The translations under genes and the position numbers were made by a program. 47,280 nt of DNA from contig JAPLMX010000170.1 in NCBI GenBank assembly GCA_026386805.1, forward strand, positions 1-47,280, in the 5' to 3' direction. The DNA is from Phycisphaerae bacterium. Lineage in GTDB: Bacteria; Planctomycetota; Phycisphaerae; Sedimentisphaerales; Anaerobacaceae. The notes beneath the pieces are model-generated. The model saw nothing but the letters and a program-made list of their open reading frames with translations, was not told where the DNA came from and made no database searches. Positions 40,548 through 47,280 of the stretch are shown in pieces; the stretch's first letter is position 1, and every line of letters starts with the position of its first letter.

Positions 40548-42194
40548 TCAGCTCTTCCTGCATTCTCTCTTCTTGGCCAGATACTCATTCATCGCCGCCG
40601 CGGCGATGCGGCCCTGGCCCATTGCCAGAATGACCGTGGCGGCCCCGAGGACGATGTCGCCGCCGGCGTAGACGCCTTCCATCGAGGTCTTACAGTTCTC
40701 ATCGACGATGAGATTGCCCCACTTGTTGAATCCGAGGCCGGGGGTCGTCTGGCGGATCAGGGGATTGGCCTGGTTGCCGATGGCAATGATGACCGTATCC
40801 ACATCGATCTGGAACTCGGAGCCCGGGATGGCCACGGGCCGTCTGCGGCCGGAGGCATCCGGCTCGCCCAGCTCGTAGCGGAGACATTCGAGGGCGACGA
40901 CGCTGCCGCTGGCGTCACCGAGGATTCGCTTGGGATTCTGGAGCAGGTGGAAGTCCACGCCCTCTTGCTTGGCGTGGTGGACCTCCTCCACCCGGGCCGG
41001 CATTTCCTTCTCCGTCCGGCGGTAGATGAGGTAGACCTTCTCAGCCCCCAGCCGCACGGCGGTTCGCGCGGAGTCCATCGCGACGTTGCCGCCCCCCACG
41101 ACGGCGACCCGCTTCGACCTCGCGATGGGTGTGTCCGCCCCCGAGCCGAACTGGTAGGCCTTCATCAGGTTGGCCCGCGTCAGGTACTCGTTGGCGCTGT
41201 AGACTCCGACAAGGGATTCGCCCTCGATGTTCATGAAGCTGGGCAGGCCCGCTCCGACGCCGATGTAGACGGCATCGAAGCCGTCTTCCTTCATCAGTTG
41301 CTCGATAGTTCTCGTCCGGCCCACGATGAAGTTCGTGACGATCTTGACGCCCATCTTGCGGAGCGTTTCGATCTCCTGCTGGACGATAGCCTTGGGCAGC
41401 CTGAACTCCGGGATGCCGTAGACCATGACGCCGCCCGGCTTGTGGAAGGCCTCGAACACGGTTACTTCGTGTCCGGCCCTGCGCGTGTCGGCCGCGGCGA
41501 CGATGCCGCCCGGACCCGAGCCGATGATAGCGACTTTCATCCCCGTCGGCGGGGCCACCGTGGGAGTTGAGGAAGGTGAGAAGGTGGGAAGGTGAGAAGG
41601 TGAAAGGGCGTTCCGACCTTGCTCTTTTGTGTCGAGGGCATCTTGCCCTCGACTCGCGGGCAGGATGCCCGCGACACGCGAGGGCGGGACGCGCTCGTCA
41701 CGCCAATCGGCGACGAACCGTTCCAGCCGGCCGATGGAGACGGCCTTTGACACATCCTTGAGGCTCAGCCCGACCGTGCATTTCTCCTGGCACTGGACCT
41801 CCTGCGGGCAGACCCGGCCGCAGACCGCCGGCAGGAGGGAATTCTCTTTGATGATCGCGAGGGCCTGGCGGTAATCGCCTTCGGCGATGGCACCGGTGAA
41901 ATCCCGAATGCGGATGCGGACGGGGCAGCCCTCCACGCATGGCGCATTGCGGCACTGAAGGCAGCGCATCGCTTCGAGCCGGGCCTGTTCCTCGGTATAG
42001 CCGAGGGCGACCTCGCCGACGTTGCGGCACCGGGCCGTCGCATCTTGTTCGGGCATCTCTTGCGGCGGGATCGCCAGGCGGTCCTTGGTCTTGAGACCGC
42101 CGGAGTCCTTCTTCACCAGCAGATCCTGCAACAGCTTCTTTCTCTCTTCACTTGTCACAATAGGGGCTTTCGTAGGGTGGGCTGTGCCCACCAT
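40548..42194 (-). CDS. nfnB: NfnB / GltA-type NADPH oxidoreductase large subunit with repeat insertion
   Basis: A 548-residue flavo-iron-sulfur protein. An N-terminal ferredoxin-like domain has CLQCRNAPCVEGC (78-90) and CGRVCPQEVQCQEKC (125-139) for two 4Fe-4S clusters. The first Rossmann motif is AIIGSGPGGIVAA (222-234), the second VAVVGGGNVAMDSA (about 362). GVYAGGDIVLGAATVILAMGQG near the C-terminus binds FAD. Directly after nfnA, it most likely forms the electron-bifurcating ferredoxin-NAD-NADP transhydrogenase; a glutamate synthase small subunit is the alternative. About 40 extra residues (170-215, including SPSHLPTFSPSSTP) lie between the iron-sulfur and FAD domains and are encoded by repeats at 41572-41677. 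ATG 42194 lies inside another repeat, so GTG 42158 may be the true start. Confidence 0.85.
   Translation of the reverse strand: MVGTAHPTKAPIVTSEERKKLLQDLLVKKDSGGLKTKDRLAIPPQEMPEQDATARCRNVGEVALGYTEEQARLEAMRCLQCRNAPCVEGCPVRIRIRDFTGAIAEGDYRQALAIIKENSLLPAVCGRVCPQEVQCQEKCTVGLSLKDVSKAVSIGRLERFVADWRDERVPPSRVAGILPASRGQDALDTKEQGRNALSPSHLPTFSPSSTPTVAPPTGMKVAIIGSGPGGIVAAADTRRAGHEVTVFEAFHKPGGVMVYGIPEFRLPKAIVQQEIETLRKMGVKIVTNFIVGRTRTIEQLMKEDGFDAVYIGVGAGLPSFMNIEGESLVGVYSANEYLTRANLMKAYQFGSGADTPIARSKRVAVVGGGNVAMDSARTAVRLGAEKVYLIYRRTEKEMPARVEEVHHAKQEGVDFHLLQNPKRILGDASGSVVALECLRYELGEPDASGRRRPVAIPGSEFQIDVDTVIIAIGNQANPLIRQTTPGLGFNKWGNLIVDENCKTSMEGVYAGGDIVLGAATVILAMGQGRIAAAAMNEYLAKKRECRKS
41572..41677. repeat. 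AAGGTGAG-type tandem repeats plus a 49-bp double hairpin inside nfnB
   Basis: GAAGGTGAGAAGGTGGG tandem units (41572-41606) are followed by a 49-bp element at 41629-41677 bounded by GTGTCG and CGACAC, matching those at 19796 and 34967. Another hairpin-like stretch (GCGAGGGCGGGACGCGCTC) follows at once. Host frame stays open. Confidence 0.82.
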
Positions 42195-42244
42195 CCATTG
42201 CTTGTATTCATCCTATGGGAATCGGTGGGCACGGCCCACCCTAC
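42172..42244. repeat. Inverted repeat GTAGGGTGGGC...GCCCACCCTAC between nfnA and nfnB
   Basis: GTAGGGTGGGCTGTGCCCACC faces GGTGGGCACGGCCCACCCTAC across about 30 bases. Its right end supplies the nfnA stop codon (TAG, 42241-42243 on the minus strand), and its left part contains the ATG at 42194 of nfnB. Confidence 0.82.
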
Positions 42245-43089
42245 AAGCCTATCTTACATCGATGCTGCTTGTATTCCTCGTATGCCTGCTGTTCCTGCTT
42301 CTTGTAGGCGTTCATCCGCTTGATCATCAGGTCAAAATTCACCTTGTGGCCGTCGAATTCGGGACCGTCGACGCAGACGAACTTCGGCGCGCCGTCCACC
42401 TCGACCCGGCACCCGCCGCACATGCCCGTCCCATCGACCATAATCGTGTTCAATGAGACCTGGGTTGGCACGCCGAAGGGCCTGGTCACTTCGCAGCAGA
42501 ACTTCATCATTAGGGTCGGCCCGATGACGAAGGCGTGGTCCGGCTTGGGACTGCGCTGGCAGACCTCTTTGAGTGGCTCCGTCACAAGTGCCTTGCGCCG
42601 ATAGGAGCCGTCGTCCGTGCAAACGATCAACTCGTCACTCACCTCAGCGAAGCGATCCTCAAGGATGAGCCGGCTTCTGTCTCTGGCGCCAAGGATGCTG
42701 ATAACCCGGTTGCCCGCCTGCTTCAGGGCGGTCGCGATGGGCAGAAGCGGGGCGTTGCCGATCCCGCCGCCGACGCAGACGACCGTGCCGAACCGCTCGA
42801 TATGGGTAGGTGTACCGAGGGGACCGGCGATGTTGGCGATTTCGTCGCCCTCCTTCAGGTCCGCCAAGGCGGCGGTCGTCTTGCCCACGCGCTGCCAGAT
42901 CAGCTCGATCGTCCCCGAACCGGGATTGACGCCGGCAATGGTCAGCGGGATACGCTCAGAACCATCGCCATCAATGCTGAGAATGATGAACTGGCCGGGC
43001 TTGCGGGCCTTGGCGATCAGCGGAGCTTCGACCTGGGCCCAAAAAACGTCTTCTCCAACCTGCCTTTTGCTTACGATCTTGTGAGACAT
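42241..43089 (-). CDS. nfnA: NfnA / ferredoxin-NADP reductase-like small subunit
   Basis: A 282-residue cytosolic protein. An FAD domain (ERIPLTIAG at 45-53) is followed by an NAD-binding domain (VCVGGGIGNAPLLPIA at 104-119). A 2Fe-2S site in VDGTGMCGGCRV (C224, C227) and KFVCVDGPEFDGH (C239), with D219 as a possible fourth ligand, follows the pattern known for NfnA. In NfnAB this subunit carries the NADH side of bifurcation, while the large subunit handles NADPH and ferredoxin. The last residues (KIGL) and stop codon come from the edge of a palindromic repeat, so the native C-terminus may have been slightly altered. It lies 6 bases after trxA, inside the operon. Confidence 0.86.
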   Translation of the reverse strand: MSHKIVSKRQVGEDVFWAQVEAPLIAKARKPGQFIILSIDGDGSERIPLTIAGVNPGSGTIELIWQRVGKTTAALADLKEGDEIANIAGPLGTPTHIERFGTVVCVGGGIGNAPLLPIATALKQAGNRVISILGARDRSRLILEDRFAEVSDELIVCTDDGSYRRKALVTEPLKEVCQRSPKPDHAFVIGPTLMMKFCCEVTRPFGVPTQVSLNTIMVDGTGMCGGCRVEVDGAPKFVCVDGPEFDGHKVNFDLMIKRMNAYKKQEQQAYEEYKQHRCKIGL

Positions 43090-43095
43090 CGAACC

Positions 43096-43422
43096 TCAGA
43101 GCAGCTTGGTAATGGCCTCGCTAATATCCTTCTTGCTTGTCAGGCCGACCCATTTTTTTTGTACCTGGCCACCCTTGAACAGGATGAGTGTCGGGATCGC
43201 ACTGATTCCGAACTCGACCGCGGTATCTCGTCCTTCATCGGTGTTCAGCTTGCAGACCTTGGCCTTGCCGGCGAATTGCTCCGCCACCTGTTCGATGATC
43301 GGGGCCAACATCTTGCACGGTCCGCACCACGGCGCCCAGAAATCCACGAGGACGGGCTCCAGTGACTTATGGACCGTCTCGTCGAAACTGGCATCCGACA
43401 GCTCGATTACATTGCCTGCCAT
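43096..43422 (-). CDS. trxA: Thioredoxin
   Basis: A 108-residue cytosolic thiol-disulfide reductase. The active site is FWAPWCGPCKMLAPI, with the WCGPC motif at about 28-32. The family cis-Pro is in ISAIPTLILFKGG and the length is normal. AAGGA lies before ATG 43422 and decides the start; the longer frame upstream overlaps scpA and has no family similarity. It lies 19 bases after scpA and 6 before nfnA. A shared transcript with an NADPH-handling complex is sensible, but no thioredoxin reductase is in the window. Confidence 0.96.
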   Translation of the reverse strand: MAGNVIELSDASFDETVHKSLEPVLVDFWAPWCGPCKMLAPIIEQVAEQFAGKAKVCKLNTDEGRDTAVEFGISAIPTLILFKGGQVQKKWVGLTSKKDISEAITKLL

Positions 43423-43441
43423 GACCCTGTCCTTTCTAACA

Positions 43442-44395
43442 TCAATCATCCCCAGAAGGTTTGCCGAACACCAGATCGTCGTCGGCCGCCGCGGCGTCCA
43501 GCTCGTCGTCCTCATCGTCCTCCTGCTTCTCGGTCTGGACACTTGCCTGTGCCGGCAGCTCCACGATTGGGATGGGAAGCGTGTGAGCCGGCTCGGCCTC
43601 CTCTTTGGGGCCGTGCTCCGCCTCGACGGCCATAATGGCCCTCTGCACGGCCTGTTCGGGCGGCTCGTCCGTCAGTGCCCGCAGGTAAATCTGGGACGAG
43701 TTCTCGGCCTGTTCGGCCCAGATGAGCTTGTCGCGGATCAGCTCCAGCATCGCCAGGAAGAGTCCGACCATCATCAGCCGGTTCGGCCTGGCATCGAAAA
43801 CCCGCTCGAACGTCAGTGGACCTTCCGTTTGCAGGCGGTGGAGGACCTCGATCTGGTAGAGATCGATGGGGGTGTCGTCGCGGATATGGCCGGTGTAGGT
43901 CTGCGTACCCGTGGCTTTGCAGACGGCGTCGAAGGCTTCGAGCAGGTCCCAGATGCTGACGCGATCCATGTCCACTTCCGGCTCGGCCTCCGGGACCAAG
44001 CGGCTGATGAGACTCGTGGGCCGGCTGAACCGCTCCTGCTGCCGTTCTGCCGCCGCGTCGAGGAGATTGGCGGCGTCCTTGAACTTCTTGTACTCCAGAA
44101 GCTGGCGGATCAACTCCGCCCGCGGGTCGCCCGAGTCGTCCTGCGCCATCTGCTCCGGCTCGGCTTTCGGCAGCAGCATGGCCGACTTGATTTCCATCAG
44201 CGTCGCCGCCATGACCAGAAAATCGCCTGCCAGATCGACGTCGAGATGCTTGAGCACGTCGAGGTACTGCAGATACTGGTCGGTGATCTTGGCCAAGGGA
44301 ATGTCGTAGATATCAACCTCTTCCTTGCGGACGAGATACAGCAGCAGATCGAGCGGTCCGGCGAAGATGTCAAGGTTGACGCGATAATCAGCCAA
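43442..44395 (-). CDS. scpA: Segregation and condensation protein A (ScpA)
   Basis: A 317-residue kleisin that joins the SMC dimer and ScpB in chromosome condensation. The N-terminal segment YRVNLDIFAGPLDLLLYLVRKEEVDIYDIPLAKITDQYLQYL is the SMC-head binding signature. FLVMAATLMEIKSAMLLP follows, and the winged-helix C-terminal part runs to about 235. The protein then carries a long acidic, low-complexity tail (EKQEDDEDDELDAAAADDD) not typical of ScpA, likely disordered. scpB is not next to it. It lies 3 bases after the DUF2007 gene. Confidence 0.93.
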   Translation of the reverse strand: MADYRVNLDIFAGPLDLLLYLVRKEEVDIYDIPLAKITDQYLQYLDVLKHLDVDLAGDFLVMAATLMEIKSAMLLPKAEPEQMAQDDSGDPRAELIRQLLEYKKFKDAANLLDAAAERQQERFSRPTSLISRLVPEAEPEVDMDRVSIWDLLEAFDAVCKATGTQTYTGHIRDDTPIDLYQIEVLHRLQTEGPLTFERVFDARPNRLMMVGLFLAMLELIRDKLIWAEQAENSSQIYLRALTDEPPEQAVQRAIMAVEAEHGPKEEAEPAHTLPIPIVELPAQASVQTEKQEDDEDDELDAAAADDDLVFGKPSGDD

Positions 44396-44398
44396 AGG

Positions 44399-44704
44399 CT
44401 ACTCCTGCTCGTCCTGATCGGGCTCCGGCTCGCCTTCGAGATCCTCGTCCTGGTCAAACTCCTCGTCTTCTCCAAGCTCCCGGCTCTCCTGTTCGCTGGC
44501 CTCCAGGATCTCCCGTGCCTCCTTGGCTTGGCTTTCGGGTGTTTGCAGCTCGATATCGACGACGCCTGCCACGCCCGAGTACACATTGCCCACATTCTGG
44601 CCCATGACGAACGCCTTGATTCCCTCGTCTTCCAGCAACTGCCGGGCCAAGTCCGCCTTCATGTCGTCATCGAACCTCGCTACGGTCACGAGTTTCTCGC
44701 TCAT
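44399..44704 (-). CDS. DUF2007 domain protein with acidic tail
   Basis: A 101-residue protein. KLVTVARFDDDMKADLARQLLEDEGIKAFVMGQ and VDIELQTPESQAKEAREIL fit the DUF2007 (putative signal-transducing, ferredoxin-like) pattern. The last 35 residues are almost all Glu, Asp and Gln (EDEEFDQDEDLEGEPEPDQDEQE). Its ATG overlaps the trpS stop codon (ATGA at 44701-44704), so its translation depends on trpS. Function unknown. Confidence 0.75.
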   Translation of the reverse strand: MSEKLVTVARFDDDMKADLARQLLEDEGIKAFVMGQNVGNVYSGVAGVVDIELQTPESQAKEAREILEASEQESRELGEDEEFDQDEDLEGEPEPDQDEQE

Positions 44705-45672
44705 CTTTGTTCTCCTAAGCCTACAGCTTTTCGGGCCGCCAGCAGGGTCGGTGCGGCGACCGCCCGGGCCCGCTCTGCGCCCTTTTTAAGCATTGCGTCC
44801 ACGGCGGCAGGATTGTTCTCCAACTCGGCCCTCTTCTGCCGGTAGGGCCGGAAGAATTCGACGATCAACTCGGCCAGCCGTTTTTTGGCTTCGCCATACC
44901 CCATGCCGCCCGCTCGATAGCGCTGGTCCCACTGGGCCAGTTCCTCCGGCGCGGCGAACAACTTGAGCAGGGCGAATACATTGCACTTGTCCGGGTCTTT
45001 GGGCGACTCGACCGGCGTGGAATCGGTCACGATCTTCATGACCTTGCTTTTGATGCTCTTTTCCGGCTCGAAGATCTCGATCGTATTGCCGTAACTCTTG
45101 CTCATCTTGCGGCCGTCGACCCCCGGCACTACAGCTACGGATTCCACGATGTGATCCGCGGGAAGCTTGAAGACCTCGCCGTAGGTGTTGTTGAACCGCA
45201 GGGCGACGTCGCGGGTCAGCTCGATATGCTGTTTCTGGTCCGCTCCGACGGGCACCAGGTCCGACTGGAAGATCAAAATGTCGGCCGCCTGCAGGACCGG
45301 ATAGGCGAACAGGCCGTGATTGGGGCTCAGGCCCTGGGCGATCTTGTCCTTGTAGCTGACGCACTTTTGCAGCAGGCCCATCGGTGTGATGCACGACAGT
45401 AGCCAAGTCAGCTCGGTCACTTCCGGCATGTCCGACTGTCGCCAGAAGACGGTCTTGTCCGTGTCCAGCCCCAGGGCCATGTAGTCCATCGCCACGCCGA
45501 GGGTGTACTCGGCCACCGCCTGGGGCGACGGTCCACTGGTCAGGGCATGATAGTCCGCGATGAAATAGAAGCATTCATGCTCCGCCTGCATCCGCAGATG
45601 CTGGCGCATGGCGCCGAAGTAGTTGCCGATGTGCAATCGGCCTGACGGCTGGATGCCCGACAAAACTCTCAA
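44701..45672 (-). CDS. trpS: Tryptophan-tRNA ligase
   Basis: A 323-residue class I aminoacyl-tRNA synthetase. RVLSGIQPSGRLHIGNYFGAM at the N-terminus contains the HIGH-type HIGN (14-17). QAADILIFQSDLVPVGADQKQHIELTRD forms the tryptophan pocket, and KMSKS is at 189-193. I chose the TTG at 45672: GGAGG lies 5 bases before it and the protein then begins exactly like other TrpS. A second TTG at 45690 is in frame but has no such site. A good promoter lies about 60 bases upstream. It heads the operon that runs to the aminotransferase. Confidence 0.95.
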   Translation of the reverse strand: MRVLSGIQPSGRLHIGNYFGAMRQHLRMQAEHECFYFIADYHALTSGPSPQAVAEYTLGVAMDYMALGLDTDKTVFWRQSDMPEVTELTWLLSCITPMGLLQKCVSYKDKIAQGLSPNHGLFAYPVLQAADILIFQSDLVPVGADQKQHIELTRDVALRFNNTYGEVFKLPADHIVESVAVVPGVDGRKMSKSYGNTIEIFEPEKSIKSKVMKIVTDSTPVESPKDPDKCNVFALLKLFAAPEELAQWDQRYRAGGMGYGEAKKRLAELIVEFFRPYRQKRAELENNPAAVDAMLKKGAERARAVAAPTLLAARKAVGLGEQR

Positions 45673-45730
45673 TGCAGCCTCCAAACGCAAAGCGGGGATT
45701 CAAAACAAATTACGCGAAACGGACAACGTG

Positions 45731-45759
45731 AGAATAGCTAAGATAGGTACGGATGTCAA
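45731..45759 (-). promoter_or_regulatory. Sigma70-type promoter of the trpS operon
   Basis: On the minus strand TTGACA (45754-45759), a 17-base spacer, then TATTCT (45731-45736). The -35 box is perfect. RNA would start about 50 bases before the TTG start of trpS. Confidence 0.65.
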
Positions 45760-45910
45760 GGTTTTTGACCGCCCACTGCGAGTCGAGGGTGCGGGGGCAG
45801 ATAGTGGCAGACTCCGCAGACATCGTGCCTCGGGCCTGCCACGGCACCTCCAGGGCAGCCAGCCGGTAATGCCCAAGGGAGATTGTGCGAAGACGCACGA
45901 TCCCAGGGGC

Positions 45911-46053
45911 GTTTATCGCTTTGCAGGCTTCCAGCAGAGCGTGTGGGATTCCCAGACGCATGTAGCTTTGGGGGACCCGTCCTGCTTGCGTGTCGCCAAC
46001 CCAGCGTGGACGCCGGTGTTTCCGTGCTGCTGGAAGCCCGCAAAGCGGTAAAC
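45911..46053. repeat. Inverted repeat with 27-base arms
   Basis: GTTTATCGCTTTGCAGGCTT... (45911-45937) and its inverse at 46027-46053 differ at only two positions across 27 bases. About 89 bases lie between. It belongs to none of the other repeat families in the window. No open frame or transposase was seen inside, so it resembles a small miniature element. Confidence 0.65.
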
Positions 46054-46094
46054 GCAATCCGTGGAACGAGACGGCGCCTGCGACATCCTCGCGA

Positions 46095-47280
46095 TCAGCC
46101 GTTGATGGCGTCGAACATGGCGATGATGTTCTCGGGCGGAACGTTGGCGAGGATATTGTGTACCTGCTGGAAGACGAACCCTCCGCCCGGCCGCAGGATT
46201 TCGACCTGCCGCTTGACGTGCTCGGCCACCTGCTTGGGCGTGGCGTTGATCAGGATATCCCGCGTATCGCAGCCGCCGCCCCAGAAGGTGATGTCTTTGC
46301 CGAATTCGGCCTTGAGTTCGCCGGCATCCATGCCCCGGCAACTGATTTGGACGGGATTGATGGCGTCCAGGCCGGCTTCGATCAGGTCCGGCAGAAGCTC
46401 CCGAACGCCGCCGCAGCAGTGGAGCATGACCTTGACGTCGGCCAGTTTCTTGGCGCGATTCCATAGCAACTGGTGGCGGGGCTTGAAGAACTCGCGGTAC
46501 ATTCGCGGCGACATCATGGGCCCGGTCTGCATGCCCAGGTCGTCGCCGAACAGGATGATGTCGATGGATTGCCCGACCGCGCCGAGGAAGCGGTCCAGGT
46601 TCGCCAAGTGGATCTCCATGAGCTCGTCGAGGAACGCATGGGCTTTTCTCGGCTCGCCGGCCAGCATCATCATGAACACGTCGTTGCGATAGCAGAATTG
46701 GCCGATCTCGAAGAGGTTGCCGCCAAACAGGCCGATGATGGCTCGGTCGGTGCCGCTACGGAGCTTTCGGGCGCCTTCGCGGAGGGTGTCGGGATCGACC
46801 GGCCCCGGCGGGCTGGCGATGGCTGTCCACATGGTCTGATCGAGCGCCTCGCGCACGGTTCGAGGACCGCCGTCCTCCGCCAGCGGGAAATACGCCTGCT
46901 CGAAGTACAAGGCCCCGTCGGGCATCTGGGCGAGGATCGTGCCGTCCTGGGACCGGATCACCCAGCGGTGCGGCTGGCGCTCGATGCGGGTCCAGGCGGG
47001 CACGAGGCAGCGTCCAGTCCGTCCAATCGGCCGGACGCAAGGCAAAACCTCGCCCCATTTCGATCGTATCGACGCCGAACCGGTCGAGCACGTCCTGGCC
47101 CACGATGGCCAACTGCTGAACGACATCGTAGATGTAGATGGGAGCAGGCGGCAGGCCCAGAGACCTTCGCAGCTTCGGATAGGCCAGTGCGGCGATGCCG
47201 GAGGAACGGTGCCCGGAAAAGTCGACGGGGACGCGCACAGACTCGTGATGGCTCAGCGCGGATAAGACACGCTCTCGTGA
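46095..47280 (-). pseudogene. Uroporphyrinogen-decarboxylase-like (URO-D) methyltransferase-type gene, frameshifted and cut by the right edge
   Basis: Two overlapping frames together make one URO-D family protein. The first, from the edge to about 47000, begins SRERVLSALSHHESVRVPVDFSGHR and continues to FALRPADWTDWTL, lacking only the first few residues. The second, from about 47000 to 46095, runs WTRIERQPHRWVIRSQDG... to the end FDAING. The join near 47000 requires a one-base shift. VMLHCCGGVRELLPDLIEAG carries the His-x-Cys of the zinc-binding, corrinoid-methyltransferase branch (MtaA/MtbA-like), so a methyl-transfer role is more likely than heme synthesis. Either a sequencing or assembly error or a true mutation is possible. 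The active-site part is intact, and planctomycetes carry many such paralogues. Confidence 0.7.

Larger units (their letters stand above)
45673..46094. other. Intergenic region between trpS and the uroporphyrinogen-decarboxylase-like gene
   Basis: 422 bases. It holds the trpS promoter (45731-45759) and a 27-base inverted repeat (45911-46053). No gene with a ribosome binding site was found. Confidence 0.5.

Noticed and set aside
41572-41606. AAGGTGAG tandem units as a possible CRISPR or VNTR
   Set aside because: Units are short, lack spacers and are read as part of NfnB. They are a simple low-complexity repeat.
1-47280. tRNA, rRNA or riboswitch
   Set aside because: No cloverleaf, rRNA core or known riboswitch signature was recognised in the gaps by eye. 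A covariance-model scan could still find a small RNA.
46095-47280. The URO-D-like gene as hemE
   Set aside because: The His-Cys-Cys-Gly region and the opening VRVPVDF fit the methyltransferase branch better than heme-synthetic uroporphyrinogen decarboxylase.

Overview
The window looks like a chromosomal segment of an uncultured, GC-rich planctomycete, most likely Phycisphaerae or a close relative. The evidence is a PEP-CTERM-tagged caspase-like protein, a mass of Tat-exported Gfo/Idh/MocA oxidoreductases, ThuA-HEAT and DUF1080 proteins, and an NfnAB-type transhydrogenase that points to anaerobic metabolism. The taxonomy is inferred from gene content only. I saw no rRNA, tRNA, CRISPR array, prophage or transposase.

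Layout. (1) 1-1.7 kb: a caspase-like secreted protein cut by the left edge, and a small DUF2442 protein. (2) 2.2-28.7 kb: one continuous plus-strand locus. It holds a xylose-isomerase-like TIM-barrel protein, three Gfo/Idh/MocA proteins of one type (clade A), a ThuA-HEAT protein, a HEAT-repeat protein, nine consecutive Gfo/Idh/MocA proteins of a second type (clade B), a TIM-barrel-DUF1080 fusion, a double-DUF1080 protein and a thirteenth, divergent Gfo/Idh/MocA protein (clade C). (3) 28.9-33.2 kb: a seven-heme membrane-anchored cytochrome c, a b-type cytochrome and an NCS1-type permease. (4) 33.5-37 kb: a discoidin-like exported protein, an Agl23-type glycosyltransferase and ApbE, with overlapping genes. 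(5) 37.1-45.7 kb: a minus-strand group read trpS, DUF2007, scpA, trxA, nfnA, nfnB, DUF1015, class V aminotransferase, GT2. (6) 46.1-47.3 kb: a uroporphyrinogen-decarboxylase-like gene that carries a frameshift and runs off the right edge.

How the genes may work together. Gfo/Idh/MocA oxidoreductases, TIM-barrel isomerase-like proteins, ThuA and DUF1080 proteins are the parts of the 3-keto-glycoside route, in which a sugar is oxidised at C3, the glycosidic bond is broken by elimination or hydrolysis, and the product is reduced again. The region-2 locus therefore reads as an expanded, largely exported 3-keto-glycoside system with 13 oxidoreductases. The cytochromes next to it could take up surplus electrons, but that link is only an inference.

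A second layer is a dense set of palindromic repeats of several families. They sit in most gaps of the oxidoreductase array. In three or four places they have entered genes: in frame inside agl23 and nfnB, as the C-terminal tail of the GT2, and as the nfnA stop and a possible nfnB start.
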